NCBI GenBank assembly: GCA_964017235.1
Contig: OZ024933.1
Coordinates: 65,392,255-65,456,254 of the forward strand
Direction of reading: 5' to 3'
DNA length: 64,000 nt
Source: Sabellastarte sp. h YS-2021
Lineage: Eukaryota > Annelida > Polychaeta > Sabellida > Sabellidae
Part shown: piece after piece, positions 1-9,900 of the stretch
Layout: each line of letters starts with the position of its first letter
Position numbering within the stretch: position 1 is the first letter of the stretch
Translations under genes and position numbers: made by a program
Notes under the pieces: model-generated
Told to the model about the DNA's origin: nothing
Databases searched by the model: none
Seen by the model: only the letters and a program-made list of their open reading frames with translations

Positions 1-149
1 GTGGTTTCTGAACAAAAGTCTGAGAACTAAGTCTCAAAACAGTCATTTTTTGTTTATAAACTGACTCAGTTTAGGAATACCACAACATTTTGATTAACAC
101 TTCACTTTCATCCTAACGTTTAAACATCAATATGATACTAGATGTATCC

Positions 150-316
150 CAGCACGGCCTCAAGTGGGAAAGCTGGTAGTTGCTTGCCGTTGGTCGGCAG
201 TTTACAGTACAGAACCCTGACGAACTGTATATACTGGTTTCCTCTGCCCTTCCAACTACCCGTCGTGATATGACCTGTACAGTGTTGAAAGCGACGTAAA
301 ACCCCAATTAAATAAA
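150..316 (+). repeat. SINE body and 3' tail (core-domain SINE)
   Basis: The stretch carries a conserved SINE core (GGGAAAGCTGG, then CCGTTGGTCGGCAGTTTAC) followed by TACCCGTCGTGATATGAC and GTTGAAAGCGACGTAAAACC. Tails of this kind are common in molluscan tRNA-derived SINEs. The tRNA-like head is missing or too diverged to see. A 64-residue open frame on the opposite strand is an accident of this repeat. Confidence 0.6.
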
Positions 317-3300
317 GATACTAGATGTAATAGACTGTTCCACAGTGTCTATCTACCGCAAATGGGCATACATTGTTTTAATTCAATAGAAACAACCAAT
401 CAAATGACGGCATTTTTCTTGATCCAGGATAACCGCCATATCTAAATCGGGAAAATATGATAATTCTCTCTTCAAATTTCTATATAATGTTGTTTTCTGA
501 AGGGGTAAAAGAGCTAGCATATTATTGGGTTAAAATATGAATCATCTTTAGTTTTAGTAACTACTCTCTAGTTAATAGTAACCCAGAAAAATACTTCAGA
601 TTATCTAACTTTATCCAAATCAGGAAATGTTTCTAAATAGATAAACTGTTATATAAGCCATTTTAACCTTTGTTGTACAAAAAACCCACATACATTGTCT
701 ATTATATTCTCATATTCTAATATTTACAGCATAAGATTAACAGCAATAAATAATTTATTACCTCTCATTTCTTGATTTGTATCTTTGCCCTATATAGGAC
801 AGGATGTGGAGTATATTGCAATCACATCTTTTTATTCACATGTATAACTGGAAAACTATATCTCAGATAGAGGTCATACTCTCACATAAGATAGGCCAAC
901 CCTTGCATTGGTTCTCCACAAAGATGATTCAGATCTGGATTGTAAGTTCAGGATTGTTTTTCTAGCTTTCTTCAATATCTGCCTTAACTCCAAAACTATT
1001 CATTGGCTTACAGTGGAATTTTACACAAGATGTTAAGCTTCCCATGGATTGGTCCATCTCAAGGTTGGCCTGGATCCAGATTGACTGGATTAAAAATTTA
1101 AGAAAAAATAGTAATGCCAGCATGAAAGGGTTTATGCATTTCCATGTATTGCTTCCTGTACATGATTCCCCACCATTTTAGTGTATTGTTTGTCAGAATG
1201 TTCTGAAATGGTGGGAACTAAACTACCAAATTGTAGCATACTGGAAGATCTTATGGAACAATCCATACACTTGACAAGGTCATCTGAACTATTTTAAATT
1301 TTGATCAATCAAATCATTTATAAAAAGGTCTTCGAGTTCCAACTGTACACATTCTAACCAGCTTTAGTTCGATAAAAACGTCACTTGGACCTTTTCATCG
1401 GTAAAATTTGAAATTCAACCAAACTGGACTTTCTAGCACAAGCCCAAAGACTTAAGACCAAAACTCAGTCACTCTTTTTGTGGACATGTCCAAGAACATT
1501 AAAGATTGTCAGCCATGATTGGGTTGTCACTGCCAGATATAGCAGTGCTTTCTCAGACAGACTGTCCTCCTAATTACCATTGTAGACAGGGACTAGAGTC
1601 CTGTTTAAGGCAGGGTTACTGCTGAGATTTACTGAGAAAGAGACACTAGACCGAATTTCCCAAAGGAAGAAATCTGTGACACAGAAAATGGCCAGAGGAT
1701 CTCTGTCATATGTGTGTACATATAGTGGAATAAGATTGGAAAAACTTCCTGTATGACTAATAACAATAATAATAATTCCATGTCAGTGTCAAATAGGGAA
1801 GAAGAATTTGATACATTAGTCTGAATAAGTTAATCTTCAAGAATAGATTAGTCTAACCAGAAATATCCTGTAACCAGTCTGGTAAGTTTAAATATAACTA
1901 TTTTTATGCACATCCTACTTTTAAAAATTGTGATGGAGTAATAGGATAAACCAATTTCACTATGATGTAAAACCAGTTTTCTTTGTTATGAATTTTCAAG
2001 GCTTCAAACTTTACAGGTTTCAATCTTTTTTTTTTAACTAAACTTCAAATTACTGTCAAATCCCCTTGGAATTTCTTAGAATGTCTAAGCTTTTTAAAAA
2101 CTCGGTGGAAAATTTTAGTGGGATAGAATGTGTTACCATATTTTAGTGGAGAAAAGCTGAACTGCATCATGGCAAACTAAGGGTCCTACGGTAAGTACTA
2201 GATTACCTTCCCTATAGAACGAAATATGAGATTAGATCAAGGGTTCCCAGAGATGATAAAATTTTAGGAAATCAGATTTAAACCATGTTTAAGAAAGAAA
2301 GCAACAGTCATGTTCATTAGTTCATAATGCCAATTAGAACATTCATAAATCATTTAGGACTGGCTGCTGACTGTGAGTTTTGAATTGGAAAGCAATCATA
2401 ATGTTCGGAGGCTGTGCCAGATTATTTTAAATGCTTTAAAATTATTGTAAACTTTTCATGATCCTTTTCAAATCTTACATTTGGGAACCCATTGCAAGCC
2501 CATCTTATACATATTGCACCATTCGTAAAGTCATCTTATTGATCTTGCAGGAGTCTTAAATCTATCGTAACATTAGCAAAGCAACCATTTCCATCTTAAG
2601 TCGATATTTAAGGTTTGCCATTCATTCAGATGGATCGGAAAAACTATTGCAAACTTTTGGGGAGCCTATCAAAAGACTTCTTGAACCAATCACAACATCA
2701 TTCAAAAAGCTGCTGGGAAAATATCAGAAACCTATTCTAAAGTACACCTATGGATTGTGAATGGTTTTATTTTTTTTTCAATCAGGAGGTAGGTTTACTA
2801 TCAGACCATCAAAATGGAACAGCCCTAGAACAGTTTTCTCTCTGTCGTTCATTGAAAATAGTTCCTGATGTCCCTTTTTGTTCTCCCTGACCTGTTTCCA
2901 TCTATGACAAGTGTTGGATCAGATCTGGTGAAAATCTCTTGATAAAAACTGCTTGTACATAACAAAAAGGGACCAATTTAAGTGGCTGACACTGGCCTAT
3001 GGCTGCTGCTAAATCTGTAAAAGGAAACACAGGCTAAATGCCCATTTTTTATTGGTTGCCCACTGGTGTGAAATAGTTCCTGACATTATTCCCCTAGCAA
3101 ATGTGAGCAGAGTATTCATGGACATTCTTACTCACTTGCAGAATTTTAGAAACATGATAACTATTTCTCATGTTGATTAATGGTCAAAGTAAACATTAAA
3201 TCATGTTGAGTATTAATGATGTAAATGTCACTAAGATCTAATTTGATTATCAAATTATTTTCGCCTGTAGATAGAAAATTAGTAATATGTTCAGTACCAA

Positions 3301-3897
3301 ATGGTGTCATCAACAAATATATAGTAGTTTCATGACGACCTAGAGGTTATTATTTAGCCATCATTATATCATCACAACATCATCATCTGTTCATCTGCCA
3401 TTGTTAACATTTTTTTAAAATTTCATCAAACTCTGTCCACAAATTTTCAGGTTATTTTGTAAGCAAACAGACAAACACAGACCGCCGATTCCATATCTTG
3501 TGTGACAGAGGTAATCAGTAAACTAGTACTGGTAATGATGAATTGCTGGTGAATTGTTTTTATATTAATAAAAATTAATAAAAGAGCATTAAAAAATCAA
3601 TGACCATTTTTCCTGAAAGGTAAAAAAGTCACTGGCCAACAAATGTCAAGCAGCAAAATATCGGCGTACCTAACACTCTAAAGTCAATGGCCATTGCAGA
3701 TGTATCTGTACATAGCCTCAACTGTACTTTTTCCTTAGCCTTTTTAATTAATAATGGATTGGCTTTTAAGCAATAACCTTATTTCTCCAGTGACTTTTAT
3801 TTTGGAACTGACCCAGTAACTGACTCTAGGATCAGTTGCAAAAGTCATGTAAAGTCATTGGGGATGAAAACTACAGAAAAGAGCACGTGAAAATGCT
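317..3897. other. Unassigned AT-rich DNA, no gene seen
   Basis: No open frame of coding character, RNA gene or recognisable repeat was found in this stretch. It is AT-rich with short homopolymers. Old unrecognised repeats are likely but cannot be named from the sequence. Confidence 0.5.
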
Positions 3898-4112
3898 GGG
3901 TCAGTTATATCTTCCCGACAGGACTTAGCACATACCGGCTTGTCTGGATCAAGATCCCGACCTGACTTGGGATCAGGACCATTTTCTTCATGACAAGATG
4001 GGAACCTAACAGTACAAGCTGTAAACAGACAAGCCATAGCAATCCCCAACAAGCCGTATTGAAAAACAGACAGGACTGGAGTCAGGATCCAGAGTCGCGA
4101 TTGCACCAAAAC

Positions 4113-4120
4113 TATATAAA
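4113..4120 (+). promoter_or_regulatory. TATA box of H1 transposase gene
   Basis: TATATAAA lies about 100 bp before the first good ATG of the transposase at 4220. TATA motifs lie upstream of the other three Harbinger genes in this window as well. Confidence 0.5.
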
Positions 4121-4219
4121 CCCTCTCTGGCTGACAAAAAACATCATTTGTCAGCTACTCATCACAGAGACTTCATACAGAGACGTCTTATTGAGTTTAA
4201 TATTTTGATTTGCATCTTC

Positions 4220-5448
4220 ATGGAAAGACAGAGGAGGACACATTTGAACCCACCACCATCACCTGCCCTACAGCAACCAGCCTCAGCCCTAGCCCAAGCC
4301 AACTCCCAGGAAAAGAAGAAAGCCACCCAACCCCGGGTCATGCCCATCTTCAAAGACAAGAAAAATGATGCTACAGCAGTCTCCTGGTGGACCTCATACA
4401 CACAGACATCCCAGAATACCAGAATTTTGCCACCTGTCCTTTTTTATCTCATCGAGGAACATATTCACCTCCGCATCAAGAAGTCAGTCACCAATTTCAG
4501 GAAGCCACTGGAAGTTGGACTCAAACTGGTCATAACCCTGAGACACCTAGCAACTGGAGAGACCTACACCTCACCTGCAGTACCACTGGTTGGTTGGCCG
4601 CCCCACCATCTGCAAATTTGTACCCAGGTCTGCCAATCCATTCTTGCTGAATTCCAGGACGAATATTTCACTGCCCTGATAGCCATGATGAGTGGAAAAG
4701 GGTGTAGGAGAAGTTCAGAACCAGATGGAATGTCCTCCACGCTGTAGGTGCCATAGACGGGAAGCATATGACCATGAGGAAGCCAAAGAAAACAGGCAGT
4801 GACTATTACAACTACAAGGGCTTCTTTTCCATAGCTCTCCTGGCCCTGGTAGACACAGAATACAGATTCCTGTGGATAGACTGTGGGTCAAGTGATTCCT
4901 GATCTGATGAACAGATTTTCAACAGAGACAATTTGAGGGCCAAGATCGAGGATGGCAGCTTGGGACTTACAGCACCTGAATCCCTGGTGGAGGGAGGGCC
5001 AGACTTACACTACTTGTTGCTGGGTGATGACAACTTTGCCTTGTTGCTCTGGATTGTCAAACCCTACAGTCGAAGATAACTGACCAGGGAAGAATGAATA
5101 GCCAACTGCAGGATCTCCAGGGGCAGGAGGGTGGTAGAAAACACCTTTGGGATCTTAGTGAGCCGCTTCAGGGTACCAATGGGCACCATTGAGCAAAGGC
5201 CAAGGGTTCTCAGAGACATTGTGTTACATGTGTGGTGTTGCACAACATGCTGAGGACTCACCAAGGCAGGGCTGACAGGGCACCAACCCCAGGAAATGAT
5301 GTATTGGCCCAACAGAATGAACAGGCGGTGTATGTGCCAAATGAGAACTACAGGAATCCTTCGAGGGAGGTTAAACATCAATGAAAACTACTGAAGGACT
5401 ACGTCAATCACGTGGGAGCACTGGCTGGACAGGATGACAGATTCTGAG
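4220..5448 (+). pseudogene. Harbinger transposase (HARBI1-like DDE nuclease), broken
   Basis: HARBI1-family transposases cut and rejoin transposon DNA in the nucleus, usually together with the Myb-like partner encoded on the same element. The catalytic neighbourhoods remain readable: AIDGKH (first Asp, about 4750), GDDNF (second Asp, about 5030) and [11 protein letters not shown] (Glu, about 5130). The N-terminal part reads openly from ATG 4220 to about 4747. The nuclease part then lies in another frame and has internal stops near 4900, 5078 and 5095, so this copy is a pseudogene. An upstream extension of the frame to 4148 lacks an ATG. The reading ends at the TGA near 5446, about 44 nt before a pair of histone-like hairpins. 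It resembles the H2 transposase motif by motif. Confidence 0.75.
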
Positions 5449-5491
5449 ATGTGTCAACCAACAACCCTGGGGGAAAAAGCTGGGATCTGTC

Positions 5492-5529
5492 AGTCCTTTT
5501 CAGAACTACTATCAGTCCTTTTCAGGACT
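5492..5529 (+). terminator. Tandem histone-like stem-loops, H1 transposase 3' end
   Basis: Two 16-nt hairpins lie at 5492-5507 and 5514-5529. The second, AGTCCTTTTCAGGACT, is a perfect 6-bp stem with a TTTC loop. The first has one mismatched stem pair. The histone mRNA 3' stem-loop has the same size and the consensus GGYYYUUHUHARRRCC. About 10 nt downstream, TTCCAAGAAC resembles a purine-rich histone downstream element. That they form 3' ends is an inference. Confidence 0.5.
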
Positions 5530-6050
5530 AACAAATTATTCCAAGAACTTTTATTTTAGCTGTTGTGTCCAACCCAAATCCATTTTATTTCCAACAAGTC
5601 TCAAAAATCCTTCCAACCAAATCACAAGTCTTCTGTTTTAAACACTCAACCCAAGTTATGTCCAAATAAAGCCCCCCTCCCTCCTTAAAATTATTTTCTT
5701 GCAAACTTGCCAGATATTTTACAGTTCCAAATCTGAAAAGTGTCTTCGGGGAAATTGAAAAGTTTAGCAAAGGGTCAAAGGTCACAAGGTCGAATCCAAA
5801 TGTCAAAATACCTTCCCCACGTCATACCTTGTTTTAGGTCAAACTTGTTATTGTTTTTAACAATTTTAATCTTTGGGGTGCGCCAAAATGTCATAGCATT
5901 TGGCCCATTTCTTTTTGGCCAAAGTTTTTAAAAATCATTATCATTTGGGGGTTTATGAATGGGTTTTTCTTCATTTATTTTTTTAAATTATTTTTTGGGG
6001 GGCGGGGGTCCAAATTTCTGTTAAGTTAATTATTTTTGAAAGATTCAGGC
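5530..6050. other. Spacer between the convergent H1 genes
   Basis: No gene is seen here. The spacer is AT-rich with a G-run near 5997-6008 and separates the two sets of 3' hairpins. Confidence 0.5.
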
Positions 6051-6102
6051 GGTCCTTAAAAGGACCTTGAAATGGTTAACAGCAATGGTCCTGAAGAGGA
6101 CC
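6051..6102 (-). terminator. Tandem histone-like stem-loops, H1 Myb-like gene 3' end
   Basis: Read on the minus strand, 6066-6051 is GGTCCTTTTAAGGACC, which fits the histone stem-loop consensus GGYYYUUHUHARRRCC at every position. 6102-6087 is GGTCCTCTTCAGGACC, a perfect stem with one non-consensus loop base. The stems differ in sequence from those of the transposase gene but keep the pairing. Confidence 0.55.
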
Positions 6103-7037
6103 AATTGAAGGCTTGGCAGATGTTCTACTTCTGCTGCTGTTTGGCATTGGCTGACTGCGGAAGCCAAGGTTGGGCTGGTGGCTACTGATGTTCTTGCTGT
6201 GAGGCAGTGGTGCTGGGTGGAGAGGCCGCTGGTGGTGGTGTGTCGGCTGGTGAAAATGGTTTTGGAATGTCAATCTGTTCGTAGCTCATCACATGACCTG
6301 CTTGTCGACCAAAGAGTGCCCTGAAACTGCAGTGGGGTAAGTGACTTGCTGAGGCTATAACATTGGTGTTTGTTGACCACATGCTTATCTCCATAATGTC
6401 TGTCAGTTGAGGCTCTAGACATATCGCGTGCTGTAGTAGCTGAAGCACTGGCTCCTCGGGCTTGTGATTTGAAAGCTAATGACTTGCTGACCCACTTGCA
6501 TCTAATGTGCGACCTCAGGAATCCTAACTTGCCCTGTATCCAAGTCTGACGTTCTGTCACCTCCTTTGGGGCCTGTCCAGACTTTGATTGTGTCAGCTTT
6601 CCGTAACGTGTCCTTTGCAAGTCAAACCAGGTTTTGACAGACAGCTTGCCACTCTTGGCGAACTGCTCCAAGAGAAACTCCTTCCTTGCTTTGCCCTTGA
6701 AATGTTCACTAGTCTTGTCGTACAACTCCTTGTGGTCCTTCACTAAGTCCACAATAGCCTCCTCATCAGAATCAGTGAGATATATATTGGTCATGTACCC
6801 CTTCTTTTAATGCCACTGCAACTCCCTCCTCTTGCGAGTGGGTTTCCTCCACTCTTGCCTCATCCCTCCTTGCCTCCTCCTCCCTCTGTTGCTGTTGTTA
6901 TGCCTCCTCCCTCTTTCTGGCCTCCTCTTCTCCCTCCTCCACTGGATATCTGCCGCTGTGTCCCCTAGCTCAAATTCAGGAACACTGTCAGTGGGAACTT
7001 CTATCTTGCTCACTCTTCTGCCTTTCTTAGGACCCAT
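6103..7037 (-). pseudogene. Harbinger MADF/Myb-SANT-like protein, broken
   Basis: Harbinger transposons encode a second DNA-binding protein that recruits the transposase to the element ends. A basic N-terminus starts at ATG 7037 (GPKKGRR) with an Arg/Lys-rich stretch. After a single in-frame TAA near 6804 the same frame continues through a MADF-like domain with LTDSDEEAIVDLVKDH, ELYDK and WFDLQRTRYGKL (about 6790-6580). The same blocks occur in the H2 homologue (FTDSQE, ELYDKE, WFESQRTRYGKL). The frame runs to about 6270. The C-terminal end is uncertain because frames shift between 6270 and 6100. The gene overlaps nothing and ends just before paired hairpins. Confidence 0.65.
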
Positions 7038-7205
7038 TGTTAAATAATAATTTCGTAAAAAAACAAATCCTAAAATATAAAGTTAGCCAACTTCAACTCA
7101 AAACTGCCTCATCTAATTGTAAAAAAACTCCTATTCTTGAAACGCTGCCAAATGTAATCCATCAGATGCCAGATTCCAAATGATGCACTGTGTAAACCAA
7201 CTGAC

Positions 7206-7214
7206 CTTATATAG
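7206..7214 (-). promoter_or_regulatory. TATA box of H1 Myb-like gene
   Basis: On the minus strand this reads CTATATAAG, about 170 bp upstream of ATG 7037, next to the right subterminal repeats. Confidence 0.4.
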
Positions 7215-7244
7215 TCACAGATTTTATCAGCAGACAAGCCGTAG

Positions 7245-7420
7245 TACTAAAAAATTAAGCCGGCTTGTCCTACACAGTTCCTGGCTTGTCTGTTGTGTAA
7301 CCGGCTTGTCACTTTGTGTTTTCAGGCTTGTCTGTAAGTGTTCCAGGCTTGTCCTGCTGAGATGTTACTGGCCCTATGGCTGAAGACTGGGATTTTGCTG
7401 ATCCACCGCGACAAGCCTGG
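7245..7420. repeat. H1 subterminal GGCTTGTC repeats
   Basis: The 8-mer GGCTTGTC or its complement occurs about seven times within 180 bp, and again near the left end (about 3936 and 4029). Clustered subterminal motifs are typical binding sites for transposon-encoded proteins. Confidence 0.55.
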
Positions 7421-7436
7421 AAAGTACAACTGACCC

Positions 7437-8200
7437 TAACCGACTCTGTAAACGTTGCTCTCAACCCTCCAAAAATACCTAGTTACTGACAGGTCGGCTC
7501 CAGTGGAACACCCCCATAACAGAAGGCCCATAAGTTGTGGAAATGGACAACCACCAATGATTATCAGTGTACCTTGACAGCGAGGTAGTAAGTCAGCACA
7601 TAGAACCATTTCTTTTTGATACTTTAAAGCTTCCATGATATATAGCAGACTAAACTGGCAAATGATACATTTTTTTGTATTTGTCACTAAATCTTGCCAT
7701 ATCGACTAAGTACATCAATAAATCAAGATTTATATCTAAATTTATCAAGTCTATGAATTAGTTGGTTAATAATTCATTCTAAACTACTACTAAACTACTT
7801 CTGCTCTTTGATAACATAAAATACTGCTGCATACTTTTGGATAGAGAAACATTTTAGAAATGGGAGTATTTGATGTCTGGTTTGAGACATTCATTCCACA
7901 CTTCTACCCTGATAACTGAAACATGGAAACGACAATAATTGCCTTGTGGTTGTTCCGTAATTGAATCAGAAGTCATAGTGGATTTGGTATTTAACAGTGT
8001 ATGAAATCACTCAATAAAAAGTGTCCTTGGAAAATAATGACATTACAACTCTACTGACTTGTGTCACCCTGCAGCTCTACATTCAATGGTTCTCTTTAAT
8101 AAATGAGTGTAAAGTATTTTTAAGATGGAGGCAGGCATCTGGGGTTTGTTTGTTTGTGTTTATTTGTTGGTTGGTTGGTTTGCTTGTTTGAGCCACTGCT
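7437..8200. other. Unassigned DNA, no gene seen
   Basis: No coding frame or repeat family was recognised. Short TTTG/TTGG simple repeats occur at about 8140-8190. Confidence 0.45.
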
Positions 8201-8210
8201 TTATCTAATC

Positions 8211-8340
8211 TAACCTACTGCTTTGCAGGCGCAATATCTTCCCCACTAAGGGGAACTCTGTGTGCTAGTTAACAAAAATCATTTTAATAAGGAGAGTCGA
8301 GGGGCGTTCAAGGTCAGTATTCTAGAGTTGTGCGTGAGAC
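8211..8340 (-). repeat. 3' end of CR1/L2-type non-LTR element
   Basis: The reverse complement matches the 3' untranslated end of the non-LTR copy at 63040-63165 almost base for base. It includes CCTTGAACGCCCCT, GGGGAAGATATTGCG, GCAAAGCAGTAG and the TTAGATTAGAT tail. It is a strongly 5'-truncated insertion of the same family. Confidence 0.75.
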
Positions 8341-8589
8341 TGAGAGGGAAGGAGACAATTTGGGAAACTAGAATTCTTTATAAGGTACGACCATTCTTTC
8401 TGTGGAGTCTTGTCACAAAAGAAGATTAGCCATACAAGTTTGGGGATTGATCTTTTCTGTTTCCCAAGAGTGGTTAGAGTTGGTTCTATGAGGCATCTTT
8501 ATAAATCATAGATATGTGGAGCAGGTCTTCACAAATCATATAATTTTTTACAGGATTACAGACAGACTTTAGATGTATGTAGGAATTGG

Positions 8590-8601
8590 GGTATAAAGGG
8601 G

Positions 8602-8634
<33 letters not shown>

Positions 8635-8641
8635 GGGGGGG
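8590..8641. repeat. GT microsatellite followed by poly-G run
   Basis: Alternating GT is followed by about 23 consecutive G residues. The length is liable to sequencing and assembly error. Confidence 0.8.
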
Positions 8642-8644
8642 CTT

Positions 8645-8760
8645 CAGTGACCAGTGATTATTACGTTTGACTGAATGGCTTTTACCTCTGTGGCTGTGAG
8701 TTCTAATCCAACTCATGACAGAATGATGGTCTGTCTCACTGTGACTCCGACTGTTAAAAT
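8645..8760 (+). repeat. tRNA-derived SINE head
   Basis: The segment GTGACCAGTGATTATTACG, then GTTTGACTGAATGGC and GAGTTCTAATCCAACTC, has the layout of an A box and a B box (compare GAGTTCGAATCC). It continues with ACTCATGACAG as in metazoan core SINEs. Promoter boxes are degenerate. Confidence 0.4.
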
Positions 8761-9114
8761 GGACATAAAGATAACTACATTTAAGAATTAACTGTTATTA
8801 AAATATGTTTTCATTACAATTGCTTAAATCTTGTTCCCGGTACATTCTGAACATTTTGTTTTCTTTTAAGTGGTGACCGCCAGGTGGCCTATTTCACATA
8901 GTGTGGCGAATTACACAGTTCTTGCTGAACTAAATTCTTTAAGGTTTGACCATAAACATATTTAGAACCATAAAGAGCTACCTAAAAGAATTCCTAAAAA
9001 CTTACAATGCAATCCTATAACAGATCTACAAGTAACTACTGTACTAAAACTACATCAAACTATATTTCCCGAGAGATACATTCCTATGAAATATTAAAAA
9101 GGTAAAGTAGTCAG

Positions 9115-9260
9115 ACGGATGGCTTGGAATGGCCCAAACTCATAGTTTACTGTGTACTCGTATGCTTTGACTGAGGATATGGGTTTAAACTTCTGTCCTG
9201 ACATCATCTGAGAAAGCTGACAGTCTCTAGCCCATGCAGGTGGTCGACAGTGTAGAATCT
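9115..9260 (+). repeat. Degenerate tRNA-headed core SINE
   Basis: A B-box-like ATGGGTTTAAACTTC is followed by GAGAAAGCTGACAGTC and GGTGGTCGACAGT. These align with the core of the SINE at 150-316 (GGGAAAGCTGGTAGTT, TTGGTCGGCAGT). The copy is old and diverged. Confidence 0.4.
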
Positions 9261-9399
9261 TGATCAACTAGTATTCATTTCTGTATTCGTAACTAATATT
9301 GACTTATGAGATGTGATTCAACCCAAGATATATGAAATGAAAGACATCTCAAGAAGTATTACTTGGTTATATTCTGTAAAAATACAAGCTACTCAGGTC

Positions 9400-9900
9400 T
9401 CCAGGTCTTCCTACATCACCCCATAATTTTAAAAAAAATATTGGCTCCCAGTAAAATATAGTACAGTTTTTAAGATAGCGCTGATCGTGTACAAAATTCT
9501 ACTTCAGTCAACCAATATACTTCAGTGAAAAACTCCATAGATACACTTCTTTTAGAATTAACAGATACAGTTGTGTAGTGAAATACCTTGAAGTCCTCTT
9601 TCTAATCCAACCTAATCTAATCTCATAAAGTATAACATAAAATTACTGCTTCACAGTTGCAATATATCTTCCTCTCAAAGGGGGAACTCAATGTGCTAAA
9701 TTAGCAAACTTAAATTACTAAATAATTTTTTTACGTCCACATATCCCACAACTATTTTTCTAAGTAATCAGTCATTATACACCAACTTAATGGAACTCCC
9801 TTTGCATATAAGAACCAGTGCCTCAGTAATATCATGTGCACCATCTCTTCAACTCAATCTTCTCCACTATGTATCTTTCCTTGCTCACACCCACAGCAAT
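9400..9900 (+). pseudogene. CR1/L2-type non-LTR ORF2 C-terminal relic
   Basis: The plus strand from about 9440 reads YWLPVKYSTVFKIALIVYK, the counterpart of HWLPVRYRVQFKIGLITYK in the non-LTR copy at 62.7 kb. A further piece at about 9790 reads WNSL, like the conserved LWNSFPFHVRN block. Between them, 9600-9735 is occupied by an antisense 3' end of another element. Stops interrupt the frame. Confidence 0.5.
9598..9735 (-). repeat. 3' end of CR1/L2-type element nested in another relic
   Basis: On the minus strand this reads GTTCCCCCTTTGAGAGGAAG, then TGAAGCAGTAATTTTATG and an AGATTAGATTAGG-like tail. It is the same 3' end as at 8211-8340 and 63040-63165. It splits a plus-strand relic of the ORF2 C-terminus. 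Confidence 0.6.

Larger units (their letters stand above)
3898..7436. mobile_element. PIF/Harbinger DNA transposon H1 (decayed)
   Basis: The element has the standard two-gene Harbinger content: a HARBI1-like DDE nuclease on the plus strand (about 4220-5448) and a MADF/Myb-like protein gene on the minus strand (about 7037-6100), transcribed toward each other. Short inverted termini are visible, GGGTCAGTTATA at the left and its near complement TACAACTGACCC at the right. The 8-mer GGCTTGTC/GACAAGCC recurs inside both ends and is a candidate protein-binding site. No clean 3-bp target duplication is seen, so the exact ends could be off by a few bases. In-frame stops and frameshifts show that it is inactive. 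Confidence 0.7.

Noticed and set aside
113..307. 64-codon minus-strand frame
   Set aside because: It lies antisense over a SINE and encodes nothing recognisable.
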